Of a stretch of DNA of 11,678 nucleotides, positions 6,012-11,678 are shown piece by piece. The position numbers and the translations under genes were made by a program. Origin of the DNA: Verrucomicrobiota bacterium (GTDB lineage: Bacteria; Verrucomicrobiota; Verrucomicrobiia; Opitutales; UBA2995); contig JAPUIL010000460.1 of the NCBI GenBank assembly GCA_027297085.1, forward strand, positions 1-11,678, in the 5' to 3' direction. Each line of letters opens with the position of its first letter. Positions within the stretch are counted from its first letter, which is position 1. A model generated the notes under the pieces. It was not told the DNA's origin and ran no database searches. It saw only the letters and a list, made by a program, of their open reading frames with translations.

Positions 6012-6938
6012 ATGAGTACTTTCAATCGTAGATCCTTTCTAAAAACTGCGGGTACAACCTTGGCGACTCTCGCCATGCATCAGCAACTTCCAGCGCTATC
6101 ACCCATGGAATCAATCAACAACATCGTAGATTGCCATTTTCATCTCTGGGCCAAGGATAAAAAACGGTTTCCCTACCAACCCAATCCCCGCTATGCTCCT
6201 GATTACGTGAGCACCGCCGAGGAGTGGGATCGCGACCGCGTCGATGCTGGTATCTCTAAAGGCATATTCGTTTCAGGTGCACCCTACGGCGACGATCCTT
6301 CCTTTCTTTACCACAGCCTTAAACAAGCGCCGGATACACTCCGAGGAATCTGCCTTATTAACCCCAATGTTCCCGAGGGCGTCAAACAGCTGGAAGAAAC
6401 GGTTTCAGGACACAACATCGTGGGAGTGAGACTACAAACCAGCTGGCTTTGGGGCGTCGACTGGGCATCTCCATACCTGGCCGCTTTCTGGAAACGAATG
6501 GGCGAACTCAACCTGGTCGTGCAAATGCACCTTGAGCCTGAGTGGAATCCCCAACTGGATAAAATGATAACCCGGTTCCCAAACACCCGAGTGGTCATCG
6601 ATCACCTGGGTCGTCCACGAAACGGAACAGCCGTCGATTTCATGCTCCTCCAAAATATCGCCAAACGTCCAAATGCGTTTATAAAACTCAGCTCGTTCGA
6701 TACCGAATCCCGGGAGGAACCACCTTATCTGAAAGTGCAGCCCGTGGTAAAAGAATTGGTTGAATGGTTCACTCCGAAACGCTGCGTATGGGGATGCAAC
6801 AACTACAGGGGAGATATGGGAAGCGAGGGCTACCTTGAACTCGTCCATCACGCACGCCGAATCTTCGACTTTCTCAACATCGACGAACAAAAACAGATTT
6901 TCTGTAAAACACCCCATAGGCTGTACAATCTTACTTGA
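6012..6938 (+). CDS. Amidohydrolase 2 family (COG3618-like, lactonase-type) protein with Tat-type signal
   Basis: 308 aa. NRRSFLKTAGTTLATLA (5-21) is a strong twin-arginine signal, so the enzyme is probably periplasmic. The metal-dependent TIM-barrel hydrolase signature is DCHFHLW (D40, H42, H44), followed by VQMHLEP (H173), VIDHLGRP (H198) and WGCNNYRG, where N263 stands at the place of the usual Asp (GSD/GTD). Known relatives include L-fuconolactonase, L-rhamnonolactonase and 2-pyrone-4,6-dicarboxylate lactonase, which open sugar or aromatic lactones. A lactonase role would pair with the dehydratase-like gene at 1184-2419, whose product also carries a Tat-type leader. Asn at the terminal metal position occurs in some COG3618 members (from memory), so activity is not excluded. 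Last gene of the plus-strand operon. Confidence 0.82.
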   Translation: MSTFNRRSFLKTAGTTLATLAMHQQLPALSPMESINNIVDCHFHLWAKDKKRFPYQPNPRYAPDYVSTAEEWDRDRVDAGISKGIFVSGAPYGDDPSFLYHSLKQAPDTLRGICLINPNVPEGVKQLEETVSGHNIVGVRLQTSWLWGVDWASPYLAAFWKRMGELNLVVQMHLEPEWNPQLDKMITRFPNTRVVIDHLGRPRNGTAVDFMLLQNIAKRPNAFIKLSSFDTESREEPPYLKVQPVVKELVEWFTPKRCVWGCNNYRGDMGSEGYLELVHHARRIFDFLNIDEQKQIFCKTPHRLYNLT

Positions 6939-6984
6939 GGAGATTTTTTTGAGTATCCCTATTCCTTATGAAGCACTGTATATC

Positions 6985-7145
6985 GCCACGGATACACACA
7001 GATCAAACACGGATAAAAAGTATACCGCTATCACCTGTAACAGCTCGCAAACGGTTCATCTAATTATCGATTTCTTAAATATGTCTTTATAGACTAAAAC
7101 TCACCAATTTTTACAATCCGTGTTTCATCCGTGAAAATCAGTGGC
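6985..7145. repeat. Inverted repeat with helically phased CACGGAT-like 7-mers in the convergent gap
   Basis: Arms 6985-7014 and 7116-7145 are reverse complements at 24 of 30 positions, separated by 101 nt. Each arm carries three copies of CAC(G/T/A)GAT. Left arm: 6987-6993, 6997-7003 and 7008-7014 (steps 10 and 11 nt). Right arm, complement strand: 7116-7122, 7127-7133 and 7137-7143 (steps 11 and 10). The arrangement is mirror-symmetric and about one helical turn per unit. It fills the gap between the convergent amidohydrolase and sulfatase genes, ending 16 nt from the sulfatase stop. Similar ATCCGTG-rich intergenic sequences recur in many environmental bacterial genomes (from memory). It may act as a bidirectional 3' end or be a small non-autonomous repeat. 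Confidence 0.7.
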
Positions 7146-7161
7146 TAAATATTATCTACCC

Positions 7162-8709
7162 TCAGCTCCGCTGAACCTCTAAAGGATCTTCTATACTCTC
7201 CTGCCAAGACTCTAATTGCTTTGTCATATTAGCAACCCGAGCGGCGTAATCGCGTTTCGAATACACGTTCTGCGTTTCGCCGGGATCTTTATTCAAATCA
7301 TAAAACTGGGACTTGTCCTTGTCGCTTAAACACAGCTTGAATCCGTCAGGACTAACAACTGTCCTTGTATTCACATTTACAGCCTTTTCAGCCTCCTTTT
7401 CAGAAATTAGCCCTTCGTCCATCAGCCGATTATATCGACCGGATGGGTGAGTATGCCATTGAAGGAATACTGATTCTGGTTCAGCAGTACCATTGAGATA
7501 ACGACTATAGCTTTTACCCGGTAGCGCTTCCGCTTTTTCCGAAACACCCGCCAAATCCAACACAGTCGGCGTTAAATCAATGTGACTTACCGGATTTGAA
7601 ATCTTTCGCTTCGCGTACCCCCGTTTTGGGTACCGAATTAAACAGGGCACGCGAGCGGCTTCCTCATACATCACGCCTTTGAAATACATGCCATGACATC
7701 CCATCATTTCTCCATGGTCACTGGTATAAACGACGATGGTATTTTCATCCAGTCCCCATTTCTCAAGCTCTCCGAGAATTCCGCCAACAGCCATGTCGAC
7801 CATGGTTACCAATCCCCAGTATCGGGAGGTTTCCCGGCGAATATCCACTTCGCTGATTCCGCGATCCAATGCGGCATACAAACGAAGAAAATGGTAACGG
7901 AGAGGCTCGGTGGCATCCGGGTAGTCATTCCAATTGTCCGATAGTTTAACCTCATCGTTCGGATAATACCCGTTAAAAGGTCCCCAGTTAGGATCATGGG
8001 GCTCCAGAAAATTGACGTGCAGCATAAAGGGATCGTCTTTGTGCCGCTTGATAAAGTCCCGCGCTTCGTTTCTCAGGAAAGCAGGCTTACTGAATTCCAA
8101 TGGCAATCGAGCGGCAAAATCCCGTGAGAACACGGCATGACCGTCGCGATCCAGATCGGGTTTAAAACCGCTATCCTCCAAAAAATGATGGTAAGAGCTG
8201 CGAGCTTTGGAATCGCGTCCTTCCCGATAATACTGAATATACAAATCTTCGATCGCTTTCCATTCCTCAAAACCATGCTGGGCAAAAATCTCATCTCCCA
8301 GGTGCCATTTCCCAAAATAACCCGTCCGGTAGTCGGAGTCGTCCAATAATTTGGGTTGCGTGGGAATGTCTTCCGAAAGTGGGATGTTATTGTCGATACA
8401 CCCGGTCTGAGTAGGCCAAAGTCCCGTCATGACAGAACTCCTTGAAGGAGTACAAATCGGTTGTGTGACGTAGGATCGTTCGAAGACAGCACTATCGGAT
8501 GCCAATTTATTTAGATTGGGAGCAAGTATTCTGTGATTACCATAGGCAGCTAATGTGTCGAAGCGTTGTTGATCGGTCCAAATAAAGACCACGTTGGGTT
8601 TGTCCGTCCTTCCATTGCGGGAGGCAATTTGAGGGAAAGCCTGCTGAGCCAGAGCGAGCGCTCCCAAGGTGCTAGTTGATTGGATGAATTTTCGACGTGA
8701 TACGGACAT
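7162..8709 (-). CDS. Sulfatase (S1 family, formylglycine-dependent) with Tat-type signal
   Basis: 515 aa. SRRKFIQSTSTLGALALA (4-21) is a twin-arginine leader, with cleavage plausible near residue 30. Sulfatase motifs are complete: NVVFIWTDQQRFDTL (D46, Q47), CTPSRSSVMTG (Cys86 to formylglycine, R90), GKWHLG (133-138), EPHDP (H238) and TSDHGEMMG (D331, H332), with K344 after it. The DQQRFDTL and SDHGE forms differ from the DDVGWAD and SDNGG forms of the sulfatase at 2642-4048, so the two belong to distinct S1 subfamilies and likely have different substrates. The length is normal for the family. It follows the LarA-like gene on the same strand after 97 nt and may be read from the promoter at 10113-10141. 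No strong Shine-Dalgarno precedes the ATG. Substrate unknown; DQQR-type sulfatases include choline-sulfatase-like and several glycan sulfatases. Confidence 0.92.
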   Translation of the reverse strand: MSVSRRKFIQSTSTLGALALAQQAFPQIASRNGRTDKPNVVFIWTDQQRFDTLAAYGNHRILAPNLNKLASDSAVFERSYVTQPICTPSRSSVMTGLWPTQTGCIDNNIPLSEDIPTQPKLLDDSDYRTGYFGKWHLGDEIFAQHGFEEWKAIEDLYIQYYREGRDSKARSSYHHFLEDSGFKPDLDRDGHAVFSRDFAARLPLEFSKPAFLRNEARDFIKRHKDDPFMLHVNFLEPHDPNWGPFNGYYPNDEVKLSDNWNDYPDATEPLRYHFLRLYAALDRGISEVDIRRETSRYWGLVTMVDMAVGGILGELEKWGLDENTIVVYTSDHGEMMGCHGMYFKGVMYEEAARVPCLIRYPKRGYAKRKISNPVSHIDLTPTVLDLAGVSEKAEALPGKSYSRYLNGTAEPESVFLQWHTHPSGRYNRLMDEGLISEKEAEKAVNVNTRTVVSPDGFKLCLSDKDKSQFYDLNKDPGETQNVYSKRDYAARVANMTKQLESWQESIEDPLEVQRS

Positions 8710-8799
8710 TACGGATCAGAACCTATTTCAAAATAGAAATCTCCTGGCTGTCAATCCGACCTGAAATCATAGACAGCAGCGTCTGTGGATGGTGGAATC

Positions 8800-10092
8800 T
8801 TAGACCAGCACTTGACCCAACGATTTCACCTCCGGCAACATGCCTTGTGCATCCAAAGGCAAAGGACGCGGTTCGACAATTACTTCCAAATCACTACGCT
8901 CGTGTGCCTCATCCAAATACGCGACAGAACATTCAAGTTCGGATACGTCCAGTGTGTTGTTTATCCACATCAATTTAGCATCGGCAGGATGCGTCAAACC
9001 GATCAGCGGCAAAGCAGAATTCAGCACTTCACGATCCGTTTCGTAATGGATCGGGATCATAGCTCCCGCCGCTGATCCTCCGGTCAGGCAGTTGATGCGA
9101 GTTATATCAATGTTCACCTGATTGATTGCCCGGGTGAGCGCGAATTCCGCGTTCCCAATTCCCGTGCCGTTGCCATGCGTTTCGTTGGTCAAACCGCGAA
9201 TGCCGATTATGCGGATTTTTGGTGTTTCGTTTGGACCTGCTCCATGGCAGCCGAATTTACGCCCAATCACGTTCGTATCCATGCCTGTTCCGCTGATGTC
9301 CTTGCCGATTTCGTCTATCAGCAAAATATCGCCCTGGTCGAACGGGAGACGCGGCAGCCATTGTTTGGCTAGCACGAGCAGCTCTTTTTCTCGCTCTTCA
9401 AATTCCTCGGGAGCAACCGCCGACAATTTTGCAGTTTCGTCATATGCGTTTTCAACAATGGCCAATCCTGCAACCACACTGCACTTGGAAAGCACTTCGC
9501 GACCTACGCTACGGACAATTTGGCTAAAGTCGTAGTCCTTGATGGCGCGATGATAAATCCGGGCGCCATTGTGTTTTCCCAGTCCAATAAGCATCATTTT
9601 CATCAGGCCACTTTCAATGTCGCCGACGAAATTCGTATGCGGTTTGACTCGACCGCAAACAACAATGTGGTCGGCTTCGGAAGCGTGTTTATCAAAGTGA
9701 ACCGGAAACCCTTCCGCTGCTTCGCAGACAATAACCGTTTCCATGCTCGCTTTAATTGGACAGCCACAAAACTCCTCGGTGACACCGTACGACTCGATAA
9801 TCTGCCTCTGGCCTTCAGGCGTTCCGCCGCCATGACTGCCCATAGCGGGTACGATAAATGGCTCAGCACCGAGATTTTTAAAGTGATCGACGATCCCTTT
9901 GATTATGATGTCAATGTTGGCAATTCCACGACTACCGGCAGTGATGGCCACGGTCTGGCCTGGTTTGACTTTTTCGCTCAGAGACAGCCGCGAAAGCTGG
10001 AATTCAACATCTGCAGGGATGTCTTCCACTTTTGGCCGCTCGAATGACTGACGAACTCGAAAGATTTGTGGATATTCTGCCATAGCTCTCAT
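8800..10092 (-). CDS. LarA-like (DUF2088, lactate racemase N-terminal domain family) protein
   Basis: 430 aa and cytoplasmic, with no signal. Visible family segments: GQTVAITAGSRGI (45-57), an AMGSHGGGTPEGQ motif (83-95), GRVKPHTNF (147-155), the SGLMKMMLIGLGKHNGA stretch (161-177), and Cys/Gly-rich loops INCLTGGSAAGA (333-344). LarA itself is a nickel-pincer-dependent lactate racemase; homologues racemise or epimerise other 2-hydroxy acids. The KPH and following lysines may be the cofactor region, but it differs from the LarA PHxxAGxSGG form, so both nickel use and substrate are open. No larB/C/E cofactor genes are in the window. A second in-frame ATG at 10083 fits better with the predicted transcription start near 10106; neither has a clear Shine-Dalgarno. 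First gene of the run with the Tat-type sulfatase. Confidence 0.8.
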   Translation of the reverse strand: MRAMAEYPQIFRVRQSFERPKVEDIPADVEFQLSRLSLSEKVKPGQTVAITAGSRGIANIDIIIKGIVDHFKNLGAEPFIVPAMGSHGGGTPEGQRQIIESYGVTEEFCGCPIKASMETVIVCEAAEGFPVHFDKHASEADHIVVCGRVKPHTNFVGDIESGLMKMMLIGLGKHNGARIYHRAIKDYDFSQIVRSVGREVLSKCSVVAGLAIVENAYDETAKLSAVAPEEFEEREKELLVLAKQWLPRLPFDQGDILLIDEIGKDISGTGMDTNVIGRKFGCHGAGPNETPKIRIIGIRGLTNETHGNGTGIGNAEFALTRAINQVNIDITRINCLTGGSAAGAMIPIHYETDREVLNSALPLIGLTHPADAKLMWINNTLDVSELECSVAYLDEAHERSDLEVIVEPRPLPLDAQGMLPEVKSLGQVLV

Positions 10093-10112
10093 CAGAATTT
10101 AACGATTTTGCT

Positions 10113-10141
10113 ATTATTGCAAGCGATTGCCACAAGAACAA
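10113..10141 (-). promoter_or_regulatory. Predicted sigma-70-like promoter of the LarA-like gene
   Basis: On the minus strand TTGTTC (plus 10136-10141) is followed after exactly 17 nt by AATAAT (plus 10113-10118, 5 of 6 to TATAAT). This places a start site near 10106, 14 nt before the ATG at 10092 and 23 nt before the ATG at 10083. The -35 is weak (3 of 6), as expected for a regulated promoter. Confidence 0.4.
10117..10132. promoter_or_regulatory. Candidate LacI/GalR-family operator
   Basis: TTGCAAGCGATTGCCA is a 16-bp imperfect palindrome centred on CG. The inner 14-mer matches TGNAANCGNTTNCA, the CcpA/LacI-type pattern, at 9 of 10 fixed positions. It covers the promoter spacer and the edge of the -10 box of the LarA-like gene, a classic repression geometry. 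The predicted regulator is not encoded in the window. Confidence 0.5.
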
Positions 10142-10183
10142 TACCAACTTGAAAAAAAATTCTAATAGAAAACAACGGGGCGG

Positions 10184-11152
10184 TCAGGAGTACACATCTT
10201 TTCGAAGATCCCTGATCACAGTTAGTCCTGTGTCTTTAAAACCTCGTAATGGACGCGCGCCTGTTTTGCGCTTTTTACCAAACAACTCTCGATTAGCTTG
10301 AAAGATCTGATCCACGTAATTCTTAGAACCCAGTACCATGCCGTCGGTAAAATACCTTATTTTCAATCGCAATACTTGAGCGAGTGGCAGCTCACCATCT
10401 GCCTCAACAACCTTTATCACTTTTTCCCTATTCATAGCCAGCTGGCTCTCACGGGAAGTGGTGGAGCCCATCAGAAACAAGATTTTCCTGTAATCGGCTA
10501 AGGCCGTTTTTATATTCTTTTCTTGAAGAAATTTGCAGAGTCCGGACCGGGCTTTACCATTTCCGGATATTGCCTCAGAATAACCACAGAAACGGTAGTC
10601 CTTTGGATCTTCAACCAATCCTGCGCGGACGGGATTTAGATCGATATACGCAGCTACAGTTTTTAAACAAGAAGCAGCATCTTCAATCAACACGCTTTTA
10701 AACCGTTCAGCCCACAATGTCCCATAACGCTTGTGGCTTCGGTTGTACCAGATGCTGAAACGCTGTTTCAGCTCCTTCATAAACAAAGAAACATCTCCCA
10801 TGCGCGCCATCAGCTTTTCCCGTTCGGTTTGAGCTTCATCCCCTCCCTTTTTCAAAATCGACTCCAACGTTTCCAATCGTCCTTTTTGATTCCCATACAA
10901 TTCGGAAAACCGTGCTAACAATTCTTTGTCGTCGATGCTCTGCTTCTCAGGCACTCGCACCAGGACATGGAAGTGATTGGTCAGGATGCAGTAGGTGAGA
11001 ATTTCTACTCCGCAGAACCGGGCCATATACCACATCTGCTTCCGCAACACTTCTTTCGCGTGCTTATCCAATAGCATCGCACCCCCCACCACACGTGTCA
11101 CGCAATGATACACCGCACTCTGCCCCTTCACCTTCAGCCTCGACGTTCTCAT
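10184..11152 (-). mobile_element. REP-associated tyrosine transposase (RAYT, Y1 transposase family, PF01797-type)
   Basis: 322 aa from the ATG at 11152, which is directly preceded by AGGAGG (2 nt away) and GGGGAGG further up. A TTG extension to 11191 is possible but unlikely. The HUH motif is TNHFHVLV (H60, H62), and the catalytic tyrosine is in AAYIDLNPVRAGL (Y169). GTLWAERFKS (145-154) is the usual RAYT block. A basic C-terminal extension (about 235-322), with RYFTDGMVLGSK and KTGARPLRG, marks a larger RAYT subgroup, seen by memory in Verrucomicrobiota/Planctomycetota. Such enzymes nick single-stranded DNA at REP palindromes. They are usually single-copy domesticated genes, not mobile by themselves. 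It stands alone between the LarA-like and third sulfatase genes. No terminal repeats or target duplications were found around it. The REP pair at 1070-1139 is a candidate substrate. Confidence 0.88.
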
Positions 11153-11197
11153 AACCTCCTCATCCTCCCCAAAATGACACCTTCCAGTCAAACATAT

Positions 11198-11220
11198 TAT
11201 TAGCCTGTCCCTTATTTTGA
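11198..11220. other. Possible RAYT-associated upstream motif
   Basis: On the plus strand TTAGCCTGTCCCTTATTTT (11200-11218) lies just upstream of the transposase gene. From memory, GGGACAGGC-type words recur near Y1 transposase genes in environmental bacteria. No second copy was found downstream of the gene. The rest of the 11153-11310 gap holds only a weak 6-bp AT-rich hairpin (TTTCTT-GATG-AAGAAA, 11240-11255). Confidence 0.2.
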
Positions 11221-11310
11221 AGGTTTGGAGAAAATTTGCTTTCTTGATGAAGAAATTAAGGCTTAGGTATACAGATTGGTTTTCTTCAAATCCGTTTCAT
11301 TATCTGCCCC

Positions 11311-11678
11311 ATGCTAATTCGCTTATTGGTAATACTCTTTTTCTCATTTTGTGTACTGGCACAGGAAAATGATGGAGTCAGTTCCGCTGGAGAGATCAGA
11401 GGTAGACCAAACATCCTATGGATTTACGCTGACGACCATGCGTTTCAGGCGATCAGCGCCTATCATGATCGATTCGCAAAGCTGGCTCCTACCCCGAATA
11501 TCGACCGGTTAGCCCATGAAGGTGCGCTCTTCAAACACAGTTACGTTTCGAATTCCATTTGTGCTCCAGCTCGGGCTAACATCCTTACCGGAGCCCATAG
11601 CCACATTAACGGCGTCATCGACAACCGCACGCCCATAAGTTTCGACCAACCGACCTTTCCGGCTATTTTGCGCGAAAA
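11311..11678 (+). CDS. Sulfatase (S1 family), Sec-secreted, N-terminal part; truncated by window edge
   Basis: 122 codons are visible from ATG 11311; the C-terminal three quarters lie outside. A short Sec signal peptide ends in CVLA-QE (cleavage about residue 17/18). The sulfatase N-terminal half is clear: RPNILWIYADDHAFQAISAY (Asp pair 41-42), TPNIDRLAHEGALF, and the formylglycine motif CAPARANILTGAHSH (Cys84, R88). The middle residues PA replace the more common PS/PT but still fit C-x-P-x-R. The DDHAFQAISAY form recalls sulfatases annotated as N-acetylglucosamine-6- or heparan-type (S1_11-like); this subfamily call is from memory and tentative. It is divergent from the RAYT gene. Nothing downstream is visible. 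Confidence 0.88.
   Translation, partial: MLIRLLVILFFSFCVLAQENDGVSSAGEIRGRPNILWIYADDHAFQAISAYHDRFAKLAPTPNIDRLAHEGALFKHSYVSNSICAPARANILTGAHSHINGVIDNRTPISFDQPTFPAILRE

Noticed and set aside
6432..6917. Minus-strand open frame of 161 codons
   Set aside because: It is fully antisense to the amidohydrolase gene, whose catalytic motifs are intact; no family features are visible.
6944..6950. T-run after the amidohydrolase stop as a Rho-independent terminator
   Set aside because: No GC-rich stem precedes the seven T; the sequence before it (CTGTACAATCTTACTTGAGG) does not fold into a stable hairpin.
6949..7092. Small plus-strand ORF (47 codons, TTG start with AGGAG at 6938-6942)
   Set aside because: The RBS and spacing are good, but the frame runs through the intergenic repeat and has no recognisable composition or family; probably fortuitous.
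8766..8786. Short hairpin AGAC...GTCT between the LarA-like and sulfatase genes
   Set aside because: Only 4 bp of stem and no T-run; expected by chance.
9520..10047. Plus-strand open frame of 175 codons
   Set aside because: It is antisense to the LarA-like gene; the minus-strand product has conserved family motifs throughout.
10151..10170. AT-rich palindrome and A-run (TTCTAATAGAA next to eight A) as a terminator of the RAYT gene
   Set aside because: The stem would be only 3-5 bp with no proper loop, and no GC pairing; too weak to call.
10093..11310. Complete IS200/IS605 insertion sequence around the Y1 transposase
   Set aside because: No tnpB, no paired subterminal hairpins and no target-site pattern were found; the gene fits a stand-alone RAYT.

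Overview
The window looks like part of a glycan or organo-sulfur catabolic locus from a free-living, probably marine, bacterium of the Planctomycetota-Verrucomicrobiota-Lentisphaerota group. That assignment is an inference from gene content: three different S1-type sulfatases, several catabolic enzymes with twin-arginine signals, a BNR-type sialidase-like protein next to a COG3618-type amidohydrolase, and a REP-associated transposase. No rRNA, tRNA or CRISPR array was seen, so the taxonomy is not proven.

Layout from left to right. (1) A minus-strand run, read from about 2419 down past base 1, holds an exported enolase-superfamily (mandelate racemase/galactonate dehydratase-like) protein followed by the alpha and beta subunits of a ThDP-dependent sulfopyruvate/phosphonopyruvate-type decarboxylase. 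The beta subunit is cut by the left edge. A perfect inverted pair of REP-like sequences lies between the dehydratase and the decarboxylase. (2) A 222-bp divergent intergenic region separates this run from a tightly packed plus-strand operon (2642-6938): lipoprotein sulfatase, lipoprotein metallophosphoesterase, secreted sialidase-like beta-propeller, and Tat-type amidohydrolase/lactonase. All four products carry export signals. (3) A convergent gap (6939-7161) carries a 161-bp inverted repeat built from CACGGAT-like 7-mers spaced one helical turn apart. (4) A second minus-strand run (10092 down to 7162) has a LarA-like (DUF2088) protein followed by a Tat-type sulfatase. A LacI-family-like operator sits inside the predicted promoter. 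(5) A REP-associated tyrosine (Y1) transposase gene occupies 10184-11152 on the minus strand. (6) A third sulfatase, with a Sec-type signal peptide, starts at 11311 on the plus strand and runs off the right edge.

How the genes may work together (inference): the exported sulfatases, phosphoesterase and sialidase-like protein would trim sulfated or otherwise substituted glycans at the cell surface or in the periplasm. The lactonase-like amidohydrolase and the sugar-acid dehydratase-like protein would process oxidised sugars. The LarA-like racemase/epimerase and the ComDE-type decarboxylase would act on 2-hydroxy and 2-oxo acids in the cytoplasm. A sulfonate substrate (sulfolactate/sulfopyruvate) fits the decarboxylase family, but no aldolase, dehydrogenase, transporter or sulfatase-maturating enzyme is visible here to prove it.
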